Shown here piece by piece: positions 36,337-43,778 of a stretch of DNA of 64,000 bases (positions are counted from its first letter, which is position 1; each line of letters starts with the position of its first letter). This stretch comes from Metabacillus sp. KUDC1714. GTDB taxonomy: Bacteria > Bacillota > Bacilli > Bacillales > Bacillaceae. Below the pieces are notes generated by a model. It made no database searches, was not told the origin of the DNA, and worked only from the letters and a program-made list of their open reading frames with translations. Where the stretch lies: assembly GCF_014217835.1 (NCBI RefSeq), contig NZ_CP055263.1:992001-1056000 (forward strand), written 5' to 3'. A program made the position numbers and the translations under genes.

Positions 36337-36513
36337 TCTCATACACCTCCAAAAATGACCTCATGTTCTTAGTGTATGGTTTTTTTTGCCTTTTTAAAAG
36401 GAAAACACAAAATAGATTTCCTTTAATTAACATAGTTACTTGTTACAAAACTAGATAATTAAGCTTTAAAAGATATAATAATCGAATAAATTTTTATTTA
36501 AAAATTTTAATAA

Positions 36514-36546
36514 AAACTTAGTTTATCGGATAGACAAACTAAGTTT
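36514..36546. promoter_or_regulatory. XylR operator upstream of xylA
   Basis: AAACTTAGTTT and AAACTAAGTTT form a perfect inverted pair of 11-base arms separated by 11 bases. This is the form of Bacillus XylR operators (TTAGTTTG...CAAACTAA). It covers the -35 region of the predicted xylA promoter. No xylR gene is in the window. Confidence 0.85.
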
Positions 36547-36559
36547 GCCCTGTTATAAT
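36531..36559 (+). promoter_or_regulatory. xylA promoter
   Basis: TAGACA (-35) and TATAAT (-10) with a 17-base spacer; the right arm of the XylR operator lies between the two boxes. Confidence 0.75.
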
Positions 36560-36598
36560 GAAAAAAGTTACAAGAACACTTTATTAAGTTAGCTATTG

Positions 36599-36612
36599 TG
36601 TAAGCGATAACA
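36599..36612. promoter_or_regulatory. CcpA catabolite-repression site (cre)
   Basis: TGTAAGCGATAACA matches the Bacillus cre consensus TGNAARCGNWWWCA at every position. It lies downstream of the xylA start site, where CcpA would act as a roadblock during growth on glucose. The rest of the 36343-36659 gap is A+T-rich. Confidence 0.8.
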
Positions 36613-36659
36613 GCAAAGTAAATAATAATTCTAGAACTTAAAAATTGGAGGCTACTATT

Positions 36660-37991
36660 ATGAAATATTTCCAAGACATTAATAAGATTCAATATGAGGG
36701 TGCAAGCTCAAAAAATCCCCTATCTTTTAAATACTACAATCCTGAAGAAATGATTAATGGAAAAACAATGGAAGAAATTCTACGCTTTTCTGTTGCATAC
36801 TGGCATACATTTACTGCAGATGGATCAGATCCATTCGGAGTAGGAACAGCTATCCGTCCTTGGAATCATTTACAAGGCTTGGACTTAGCGAAAGCTCGTG
36901 TAGAGGCTGCATTTGAATTATTTGAAAAATTAAATGTTCCATTCTTCTGTTTCCATGATGTTGACATCGCACCAGAAGGAGCAACATTAAAAGAAACATA
37001 TCAAAACTTAGATACTATCGTTGCGATGATTAAAGAATATATGAGCACTAGCAAAACTAAGCTTTTATGGAATACAGCAAATATGTTCACACATCCTAGA
37101 TATGTACACGGTGCAGCTACGTCAAATAATGCTGATGTATTTGCTTATTCCGCTGCAAAAGTTAAAAAAGGTTTAGAGGTTGGTAAAGAGCTTGGTGCAG
37201 AGAACTATGTATTCTGGGGCGGCCGTGAAGGATATGAAACGCTTTTAAATACAAATATGAAACTTGAGCAAGATAATTTAGCACGCTTCTTCCATATGGC
37301 AGTTGATTATGCGAAGGAAATTGGCTTTGATGCACCATTCTTAATCGAACCAAAACCAAAAGAGCCAACGAAGCATCAATATGATTTCGATGTGGCAACA
37401 GGATTAGCATTCCTACAAAAATATGATTTAACAGATTACTTTAAGTTTAATATCGAAGCAAACCATGCAACTCTTGCAGGACATACGTTTGAGCATGAAT
37501 TACGCACTGCGCGTATTAACAATATGTTAGGTTCAGTTGATGCGAACCAAGGAGATACGTTACTTGGCTGGGATACGGATGAATTCCCAACAGACTTGTA
37601 TTCTACAACTCTTGCAATGTATGAAATTTTGAAAAATGGTGGTTTAGGCAAAGGTGGACTTAACTTTGATGCGAAAGTAAGAAGAGGTTCATTTGATGCT
37701 GAGGATCTTTTCCACGCACATATTGCAGGTATGGACAGCTTTGCAATTGGCTTAAAGGTTGCGAATAAGTTGATCGAAGACAAAGTTTTAGACGATTTTG
37801 TAGACCAACGTTATAGCAGCTATTCAGAGGGCATTGGTCTTGATATTGTTGAAGGAACAACTGATTTTCATAAGTTAGAGGCTTATGCGCTTCAATTAAA
37901 TGAGATTAAGAATGAATCTGGTAGACAAGAACGATTGAAAGGGATTGTAAACCAATATTTACTTGAAACGCTTTCTCGTGTAACGGTTTAA
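36660..37991 (+). CDS. xylA: Xylose isomerase
   Basis: A 443-residue class II xylose isomerase that converts D-xylose to D-xylulose. Motifs include [12 protein letters not shown] (catalytic His/Asp region), [36 protein letters not shown] (metal-binding Glu and Lys), [19 protein letters not shown] and [20 protein letters not shown]. The ATG at 36660 follows GGAGG. Controlled by XylR and cre sites. Notably xylB (xylulokinase) does not follow; instead a sugar transporter is next. A T-tract-less hairpin (GTGCTGG with CCAGCAC) at 38014-38040 follows the gene. Confidence 0.95.
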   Translation: MKYFQDINKIQYEGASSKNPLSFKYYNPEEMINGKTMEEILRFSVAYWHTFTADGSDPFGVGTAIRPWNHLQGLDLAKARVEAAFELFEKLNVPFFCFHDVDIAPEGATLKETYQNLDTIVAMIKEYMSTSKTKLLWNTANMFTHPRYVHGAATSNNADVFAYSAAKVKKGLEVGKELGAENYVFWGGREGYETLLNTNMKLEQDNLARFFHMAVDYAKEIGFDAPFLIEPKPKEPTKHQYDFDVATGLAFLQKYDLTDYFKFNIEANHATLAGHTFEHELRTARINNMLGSVDANQGDTLLGWDTDEFPTDLYSTTLAMYEILKNGGLGKGGLNFDAKVRRGSFDAEDLFHAHIAGMDSFAIGLKVANKLIEDKVLDDFVDQRYSSYSEGIGLDIVEGTTDFHKLEAYALQLNEIKNESGRQERLKGIVNQYLLETLSRVTV

Positions 37992-38146
37992 TAGATTTTT
38001 AAGAATTAAGGATGTGCTGGTAGCTATACTGCTCCAGCACATAATACTTCTAGTTGACTATCTTATTAATAGAATGCTATACAATTACTACATGATTGGA
38101 TAATAATTATTTTTCCAATCCTAAGAGAAAGGAGAATAGAGACAAC

Positions 38147-38325
38147 TTTTTAAAATGTTTAACAATAAAAAGGGAAATGTAAGCGTAACAACAATTGATA
38201 TCTAGTCTAAAAATAATAGAAATATACCTAGATAGGAAATGATCATAAGGTATCCATATTATTAAAGCGTTATCAAATTTATATTTAACTCCTCCCTTTC
38301 TGTTGTTAAATTTGTCTCTTAAAAA
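38147..38325. mobile_element. MITE-like element, family 2 (179 bp), in the 5' region of the sugar transporter
   Basis: The element opens TTTTTAA and closes TTAAAAA. Its ends are imperfect inverted repeats of about 35 bp: TTTAACAATAAAAAGGGA at the left, TTTAACAACAGAAAGGGA reading inward from the right. It is flanked by ACAAC on both sides (38142-38146 and 38326-38330), a 5-bp target duplication. There is no coding capacity; the open frame on the minus strand here is a shadow. It separates an AAAGGAG (38128-38134) from the ATG it should serve. Confidence 0.7.
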
Positions 38326-38331
38326 ACAACT

Positions 38332-39726
38332 ATGCAAAAATCAAATTCTCTTTATATTATTGTCATTACTCTAGTCGCAACTCTTGGAGGCTTGCTTTTT
38401 GGTTATGACACCGCAGTAATTTCCGGAGCTGAAAAATCTTTAGAAGTATACTTTATTGACAGTTTAGGATTAGATTCTTTCATACACGGTGCTACAACAT
38501 CAAGTGCATTAATTGGATGTATCGTTGGTGGATTAATATCAGGCTACTTTGCTTCTAATTTTGGTCGAAAAAATTCTCTATTAATAGCGGCTGTACTATT
38601 CTTACTTTCAGCATTAGGTTCAGCTTATCCTGAATTTTTATTTTTCACAAAAGGTGAGCCAACCCTTTCATTGTTACTAACATTTAATCTATACCGAATC
38701 TTGGGTGGAATTGGTGTAGGTTTAGCATCTGCGATTTGCCCAATGTATATAAGTGAAATTGCTCCCGCTAACATTCGTGGTCGTTTAGTATCATTTAATC
38801 AATTTGCCATTATTTTTGGAATGTTAGTCGTTTACTTTGTCAATTTTGGCATTGCCCAAGGACAATCATTGGAATGGATCAATGATGTTGGCTGGAGATA
38901 TATGTTTGCTTCAGAAGCAATCCCAGCATTGCTGTTTGCCGTACTTTTGCTTTTTGTACCAGAAACACCACGTTATTTAGCTATGAAAAAGCAAGATGAA
39001 AAAGCTTTAGACATTTTAACTAAGATCAACGGTTCATCAGAGGCTAAAGCGATCCTCTCGGAAATTAAGCAAACTGTTACGATCCCTAAAGATAAACTAT
39101 TCTCTTATGGAAAATTTGTCATCATTGTCGGAATTTTACTTTCCGTTTTCCAACAGTTTGTTGGGATTAATGTTGCATTATATTATGCTCCACGTATATT
39201 TGAAAGCATGGGAGCTGCGAAAGATGCTTCTATGCTCCAAACAATTGTCATGGGATTTGTAAATGCATTATTCACTATTGTTGCAATATTAACTGTTGAT
39301 AAATGGGGTCGTAAACCTTTATTAATAGTAGGTTCCATCGGTATGGCACTTGGTATGTTTGGTGTTGCAGGGATGGCGTTTGCGAACGTGATCGGGATTA
39401 GCACTTTACTATTCATTATTGTTTACACAGCATCATTTATGATGTCATGGGGGCCAATTTGTTGGGTATTAATCTCTGAAATCTTCCCAAATAAAATTCG
39501 TGGACAGGCCGTTGCCGTTGCTGTAGCTGCACAATGGGCCGCAAATTATTTCATTTCATCAACTTACCCTATGATGATGGAGTACAGCGGTGGAATGACT
39601 TATGGTTTTTATGGGCTAATGAGTGTTTTATCAGCGATATTTGTTTGGAAGTTTGTTCCTGAAACAAAAGGAAAAACACTAGAACAAATGGAGATAGTAT
39701 GGCAAAAAGATAAGAAATCAGCATAA
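38332..39726 (+). CDS. MFS sugar:proton symporter (xylose/arabinose type)
   Basis: A 464-residue sugar porter with twelve helices. Signatures are ATLGGLLFGYDTAVISGA (helix 1), GRKNSLLIAA (loop 2-3), RILGGIGVGLASAICPMYISEIAP, PETPRYLAMKK, QQFVGINVALYYAPRIF, DKWGRKPLL and the C-terminal PETKGKTLEQME. Position after xylA suggests D-xylose or a related pentose, as XylT/XylE/AraE. The ATG has no ribosome binding site in its present context because a MITE-like insertion moved the AAAGGAG about 185 bases away, so expression may be weak or altered. Confidence 0.88.
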   Translation: MQKSNSLYIIVITLVATLGGLLFGYDTAVISGAEKSLEVYFIDSLGLDSFIHGATTSSALIGCIVGGLISGYFASNFGRKNSLLIAAVLFLLSALGSAYPEFLFFTKGEPTLSLLLTFNLYRILGGIGVGLASAICPMYISEIAPANIRGRLVSFNQFAIIFGMLVVYFVNFGIAQGQSLEWINDVGWRYMFASEAIPALLFAVLLLFVPETPRYLAMKKQDEKALDILTKINGSSEAKAILSEIKQTVTIPKDKLFSYGKFVIIVGILLSVFQQFVGINVALYYAPRIFESMGAAKDASMLQTIVMGFVNALFTIVAILTVDKWGRKPLLIVGSIGMALGMFGVAGMAFANVIGISTLLFIIVYTASFMMSWGPICWVLISEIFPNKIRGQAVAVAVAAQWAANYFISSTYPMMMEYSGGMTYGFYGLMSVLSAIFVWKFVPETKGKTLEQMEIVWQKDKKSA

Positions 39727-39731
39727 ATGAT

Positions 39732-39782
39732 AAAGGCAGTGAAGCTCCTATAAACCCTTTGGAGTTCCACTGCCTATTTTTA
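39732..39782 (+). terminator. Terminator after the sugar transporter
   Basis: AGGCAGTG pairs with CACTGCCT around an inner AGCTCC/GGAGTT stem, followed by ATTTTT. Confidence 0.85.
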
Positions 39783-39814
39783 GTAAACTATAGGATTCCC
39801 TATTTAACAAGACA

Positions 39815-41143
39815 TTATAGTGCTTGTAATCCAGCCTGATTTAAAAAATTCCACGGCTTATTATAATGCGGTTGGAAGAAGAAATCGACAAAGCCAAGTT
39901 CATCTGTTGTCATCTTGTTTTGAATACAAACAGATAATGTATTAATAGACTGTGTGACATCTACTTTAGACATAACCTGTGCACCAACGATCCGTTTTGT
40001 GTTTTCCTCATAGACCACCTTTAACCTGATATCTTCATATGTTGGCATAAACTCTGGACGATCATGCTCTAAGATTGTGATACTTTTCACATTCATCCCC
40101 ATACGAAGTGCCATCATTTCCGTTAAACCAGTTGTCGCGATATTTTGGTCAAAAATCCTAATTCCAGATGTACCTTGTGTGCCCATATATCGGATTGTCG
40201 GTTTCATCAAATTTTTCGCAACTAATGTCCCCATTCGAACAGCATTTGTTGCAAGTGGAATATATGCATGTTGACCAGTTGGATTGTAACGGATTGCACA
40301 ACTATCACCTGCTGCGAAAACATCCTGATTACTTGTGCGCATATACTCATCTACTTTAATTGCTCCATTTTCAAGCATTTCGATTTGCCCTTTAACTAAA
40401 TGTGTATTAGGTTGAAAACCAATACATAAGATGACGAGATCTGCTTCATACGTTCCGTTTGTTGTTTCAACTGCTGTAACCTTTTCTTCACTTCCTACAA
40501 AACGGGTAACTGTTTCACCTAAGGCTAAGCGTATATCACGGTTTTGAAAATCCTCTTCAATGATTTCTGTAAAAGACTCATCCAAGTATTTGCTCAATAT
40601 TCTACTTTCCCCATCAATAAGTGTAACGTTTTTCCCGCTCATTTCAAATGCTTCTACTAATTCGATTCCAATGTAGCCTGCACCTACAACAACAATATTT
40701 TTAGCGTCTTTTGCTTTCTCAATAATTGTGTTTGCATGATGGAAGTTTTTGCAAAGAAGAATATTCTCCATATTAATTCCTTCAATTTTTGGAATAACAG
40801 GCCAAGACCCTGTTGCGATCACTAATTTGTCAAATGTCTCATTTATCACTTCATTTGTTACAAGATTTCTTGCAACAAGTGACTTCTCTTCAACATTTAC
40901 GTCCAGTACTTCATGTTTCATAAACATATTTACACCTAATTCAGTTAGTTCCTCAGGAGTGCAATAAAATAAACCATTCGCATCCTTTACTACTCCACTA
41001 ACATGTAAAGCAATTCCGCAAGATAAAAAAGAAATATTATCGTTCTTTTCGTAAACATTTATCGTTGCATTTGGGTAAAGTTTAATTATATTTGAAATAG
41101 CTGCTGTCCCAGCATGAGTACATCCAATAACCGCAATTTTCAT
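39815..41143 (-). CDS. nox: Water-forming NADH oxidase (Nox-2 type)
   Basis: A 442-residue flavoprotein of the pyridine nucleotide-disulfide family. The FAD-binding GCTHAGTAA is at residues 7-15. The single redox cysteine Cys42 is in SFLSCGIALHVSG, the NADH-binding VVGAGYIGIELVEAFE is in the middle, and the FAD segment DVFAAGDSCAI follows. A dimerisation domain forms the C-terminus. The IGCTHAGTAA opening and LSCGIAL favour NADH oxidase over CoA-disulfide reductase, which remains the alternative. Preceded by three Rex operators, so it should be induced when the NADH/NAD ratio is high. Confidence 0.85.
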   Translation of the reverse strand: MKIAVIGCTHAGTAAISNIIKLYPNATINVYEKNDNISFLSCGIALHVSGVVKDANGLFYCTPEELTELGVNMFMKHEVLDVNVEEKSLVARNLVTNEVINETFDKLVIATGSWPVIPKIEGINMENILLCKNFHHANTIIEKAKDAKNIVVVGAGYIGIELVEAFEMSGKNVTLIDGESRILSKYLDESFTEIIEEDFQNRDIRLALGETVTRFVGSEEKVTAVETTNGTYEADLVILCIGFQPNTHLVKGQIEMLENGAIKVDEYMRTSNQDVFAAGDSCAIRYNPTGQHAYIPLATNAVRMGTLVAKNLMKPTIRYMGTQGTSGIRIFDQNIATTGLTEMMALRMGMNVKSITILEHDRPEFMPTYEDIRLKVVYEENTKRIVGAQVMSKVDVTQSINTLSVCIQNKMTTDELGFVDFFFQPHYNKPWNFLNQAGLQAL

Positions 41144-41165
41144 TTTAAATTCCTCCTACAAAAGA

Positions 41166-41183
41166 TTGTGAATATATTCACAT
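41166..41183. promoter_or_regulatory. Rex operator 1
   Basis: TTGTGAATATATTCACAT is a palindrome matching the Rex box TTGTGAANNNNTTCACAA at all but the last position; it lies 23 bases upstream of nox. Confidence 0.85.
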
Positions 41184-41187
41184 GAGT

Positions 41188-41205
41188 TTGTGAAATGATT
41201 CACAT
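41188..41205. promoter_or_regulatory. Rex operator 2
   Basis: TTGTGAAATGATTCACAT, the same Rex-box form, centred 22 bases (two helical turns) from operator 1. Confidence 0.85.
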
Positions 41206-41253
41206 GATTGATGACTTTATTATAATCCACCTTTTTTAAAACTGCAATACCCT

Positions 41254-41271
41254 TTGTGAAGTTTTTCACAA
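41254..41271. promoter_or_regulatory. Rex operator 3
   Basis: TTGTGAAGTTTTTCACAA, perfect half-sites TTGTGAA and TTCACAA, centred 66 bases (about six turns) upstream of operator 2. Confidence 0.85.
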
Positions 41272-41365
41272 AATGTGTATTTACCGAAGTAAAACTCAAG
41301 TGTAGCAAGGCTTTACATCTTAATTAAGGGATGTGTTTATCATTCAGGTTTTATATCGAGTTTAT

Positions 41366-41391
41366 GAAAAGAAAGGGGTTACCCCCCTCTC
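41366..41391 (-). terminator. Terminator after the mutS2-like gene
   Basis: GAGGGGGGT pairs with ACCCCTTTC, followed by TTTTC on the minus strand, directly after the stop. Confidence 0.6.
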
Positions 41392-43292
41392 TATTCCTCG
41401 ATATGATCGATTGTTAAACCTTCAACATGCTTCCGATCCATCATTTTTTTCTTCTTACGCACATCTTTAGAATCAAAGACCTGATTTAAATCATATTCCT
41501 CTGGATACAATTCTTCAGCGTCAATAAATGGTTTTACCCGTTTATGATTTAATGTCATTTTTTGTCCCTTTACTAATAACTCCATTTCTCCCATCGAATT
41601 AGGAGTTGAGACAACAATTCCTTTTGTTTGAAGTTGTGAAATCCAAACAGCATCACCGATTTGATACGTAATCATTGATAGATTGTCTTTTTGTATTGCC
41701 TTTTTCTTTTGTCTTTTTTGATTATCCCTTTTAAAGGTAGCTGGTGTAATGTTGCGTTCCTCTTTAGGCTGATCATAGGAAATTTCCTTCGCTCTGTTAA
41801 TGATTGATGCGGGCATTCCTAGCTTTTGTGCAATTGAAAATGCCTGACTTTCTCCACCTTTTCCAACTATAAGTTTATAAAGTGGTTGAAGTGTTTCAAT
41901 ATCAAAGTCCATTGATCCATTTTGAAAACCGTTCGCTTTTTCTGCAAATTCCTTAATCTCACTGTAATGGGTAGTAGCAATTATCATCGCCCCTGAGTTA
42001 TATAATGCTTCTAAAATAGCAATAGCTAACCCCATTCCTTCCCTTGGATCTGTACCTGAACCAATTTCGTCAAGAATAATTAATGTATCTTCTCGAGACT
42101 TTTGAAGAATATCAATTACATTTCGAATATGTGAAGAAAACGTACTTAGTGAGTGCTCAATGCTTTGATGATCACCAATATCTACAAAAATATTCTTTAC
42201 AATACAAAAGCTACTAGTACGATCTGCAGGAATATGAAGTCCTGCTTGAACCATCATCGACAATAAACCAACAGTTTTAATTGTAACCGTTTTACCTCCT
42301 GTATTCGGTCCAGTAATGACCAATGCCATATACTCATTCCCTAATGACATTGTTAATGGGATAGCATCCCTTCCTAATAAAGGATGTCTGGCATTTAAGA
42401 TCTGAAAGCCTTCATCCTGTTGTAGTTGAACTTCATTTCCATGCATGAATTTACTTAATTTTGCTTTAGCAAAGATAAAATCATAGGATATCATTCCTTC
42501 AATATTAATAAGCAGTTCTTGTTTATACGTTGCCGTTAGATCAGTTAATTGTCCAAGAATTTTCTGAACCTCGAGTTCTTCCTCAACCTTCAAAAATAAA
42601 AGTTCATCCTGCAGCTTATTAAGATCCTTCGGCTCCATATATACGGTTTGCCCGCTCGAAGATTGATCGACGATTGTCCCTGAAAATTTTCGCTTATATT
42701 CATTTTTCACAGGGACAACATATCTTCCATTTCTCACACTTACTACTTGTTCTTGTAGATAACTAGAAGCGGTTTTCATAATTTGAGCTAGCTTGGCTTT
42801 GATCTTTTCTTCTATTGAAACAATCTTGTTTCTTGTTTTCGCTAATGACCTGCTCGCATAATCAACCACTTGATTATTGCGAATGCAACGTGAGATTTCA
42901 TCTGCTATTTCTGATAATTCGTAAAGTGAATAGGCATACGAGCTAATCGTTGGTGCATGATAATCTTGCTTCATCATAAACCGTTTGATTTTTTTAACAC
43001 TATCTAAAAACGTAGCTAGAAAACCGAATTGCTCTGGTGTGAGTAAATACCCTTTATCCACTAAAGCAATGATTTGTTCTACGCCATGAAGCGAGTTGAC
43101 AGGAATACTTGAAGACTTTTCAATGATTGTACATGCCTCTGTCGTTTCATTAAGCCATCTTCTTATTTTTTTCTCATCATGAATTGGTAAGAGCTCTATC
43201 GCTCTTTTCTTTGCTGCATCACTCATTGCGAAATCACATAGTAAAGCTAATACTTTATCAAATTCTAAACTTTCGATTTTGGTCTTGTTCAA
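41391..43292 (-). CDS. MutS2 paralogue lacking the Smr domain
   Basis: A 633-residue MutS2-family ATPase. The lever/clamp helices occupy about residues 1-310. Walker A GPNTGGKT is near 328-335, the signature HSLSTFSSH near 381-389, Walker B LIILDEIGSGTDP near 404-416 and ATTHYSEIKEFA after it. A KOW-like domain (YQIGDAVWISQLQTKGIVVS and GEMELLVKGQKMTLNHKRVKPF) follows the coiled coil. B. subtilis MutS2 is about 150 residues longer and ends in an Smr nuclease domain, absent here: the chain ends GLTIDHIEE. MutS2 proteins are known to act on stalled or collided ribosomes. Start taken as TTG at 43292, eight bases after GGAGG. A long attenuator-like leader precedes it. Confidence 0.88.
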   Translation of the reverse strand: MNKTKIESLEFDKVLALLCDFAMSDAAKKRAIELLPIHDEKKIRRWLNETTEACTIIEKSSSIPVNSLHGVEQIIALVDKGYLLTPEQFGFLATFLDSVKKIKRFMMKQDYHAPTISSYAYSLYELSEIADEISRCIRNNQVVDYASRSLAKTRNKIVSIEEKIKAKLAQIMKTASSYLQEQVVSVRNGRYVVPVKNEYKRKFSGTIVDQSSSGQTVYMEPKDLNKLQDELLFLKVEEELEVQKILGQLTDLTATYKQELLINIEGMISYDFIFAKAKLSKFMHGNEVQLQQDEGFQILNARHPLLGRDAIPLTMSLGNEYMALVITGPNTGGKTVTIKTVGLLSMMVQAGLHIPADRTSSFCIVKNIFVDIGDHQSIEHSLSTFSSHIRNVIDILQKSREDTLIILDEIGSGTDPREGMGLAIAILEALYNSGAMIIATTHYSEIKEFAEKANGFQNGSMDFDIETLQPLYKLIVGKGGESQAFSIAQKLGMPASIINRAKEISYDQPKEERNITPATFKRDNQKRQKKKAIQKDNLSMITYQIGDAVWISQLQTKGIVVSTPNSMGEMELLVKGQKMTLNHKRVKPFIDAEELYPEEYDLNQVFDSKDVRKKKKMMDRKHVEGLTIDHIEE

Positions 43293-43323
43293 TGTTTGAA
43301 CCTCCATTTGTATTTATTGACAT

Positions 43324-43362
43324 AAAAAAAAAGGCGATGAACATGGTTGTTCATCACCTTTT
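43324..43362 (-). terminator. Leader terminator 2, immediately upstream of the mutS2-like gene
   Basis: AAGGTGATGAACA pairs with TGTTCATCGCCTT (one G-T pair) around a 4-base loop, followed by nine to ten T residues on the minus strand. It lies 30 bases before the start codon, downstream of its own promoter, so it must be bypassed for expression. Confidence 0.85.
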
Positions 43363-43391
43363 AAAACCTCTATCTATTAAGCAGACCATGC

Positions 43392-43439
43392 CTAATAAAC
43401 ATATTTGCCCATTAGAAAAACTCGCCTTAAAAATCGCAA
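43392..43439 (-). CDS. Possible leader peptide 2 in the mutS2-like leader
   Basis: A TTG-started frame gives MRFLRRVFLMGKYVY. An internal ATG at 43412 with AAGGCGAG eight bases upstream gives MGKYVY. Both end at the same TAG, which lies between the two leader terminators. A CATGGT just after the stop can pair with ACCATG in the loop of terminator 2. Short, so support is from position and the ribosome binding site. Confidence 0.35.
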   Translation of the reverse strand: MRFLRRVFLMGKYVY

Positions 43440-43490
43440 AAGCCTAAGTTTTCCTTCTGCTATCATCTTTAAAGAATAATTTGATAGCAT

Positions 43491-43517
43491 AAAAAAACGT
43501 GCTTAAACAAAAGCACG
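43491..43517 (-). terminator. Leader terminator 1 of the mutS2-like gene
   Basis: CGTGCTT pairs with AAGCACG around TTGTTT, followed by seven T residues. It lies about 150 bases downstream of leader peptide 1. Its 5' half (CCGTGCTTTTGTTTAA) can instead pair with an upstream segment to form an antiterminator. Confidence 0.85.
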
Positions 43518-43665
43518 GATTAATACGGGCACTATGCAAAGAGATCGCAAATTGTGTACGATAACCGTTTTGTTCTTAACCTTCTACAGAAACATACTCA
43601 AATAAACCTTTAAAATCATAAAAGTTTTTCAAAGCTTAGTCATGTAGATGAAGTATTTACTTCGA

Positions 43666-43689
43666 TTAGTTAAGAACAGAAACCCTCAC
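43666..43689 (-). CDS. Leader peptide 1 (MRVSVLN) of the mutS2-like leader
   Basis: GTG AGG GTT TCT GTT CTT AAC TAA, with AGGAGAT (43697-43703) at good distance. Its last three codons GTTCTTAAC are perfectly complementary to GTTAAGAAC at 43572-43580 further down the RNA. This is the organisation of leader peptides of ribosome-mediated attenuators. Seven residues, so recognition rests on ribosome binding site and RNA pairing. Confidence 0.55.
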   Translation of the reverse strand: MRVSVLN

Positions 43690-43720
43690 AAAAAACATCT
43701 CCTAAAATATTGTTACCTAT

Positions 43721-43750
43721 AAAATAACAGAACTCATGATTAACTGTCAA
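43721..43750 (-). promoter_or_regulatory. Candidate promoter of the mutS2-like transcript
   Basis: On the minus strand a perfect TTGACA (-35) and TATTTT (-10) with an 18-base spacer, ending about 20 bases before the ribosome binding site of leader peptide 1. It gives a 5' leader of about 420 nt. Confidence 0.6.
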
Positions 43751-43778
43751 TATAAGGATAATCATTTGAAGCCCATTT

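Noticed and set aside
38138..38319. Invertible segment between AGAGACAA and TTGTCTCT
   Set aside because: Flipping the segment does not restore a ribosome binding site before the ATG. The ACAAC duplication and long inverted ends fit insertion better.
38107..38337. 76-residue open frame on the minus strand between xylA and the transporter
   Set aside because: It covers the MITE-like element, has odd composition and no ribosome binding site. The GGAGGAG inside it belongs to the element's inverted end.
43384..43447. Plus-strand peptide MPNKHICPLEKLALKIAKA resembling a signalling peptide
   Set aside because: No ribosome binding site or secretion signal, and it lies antisense to the leader ORF 2 region.
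43293..43720. T-box or metabolite riboswitch in the mutS2-like leader
   Set aside because: No T-box sequence (TGGNACCGCG) and no known aptamer core was found; a leader ORF with complementary segments explains the terminators better.
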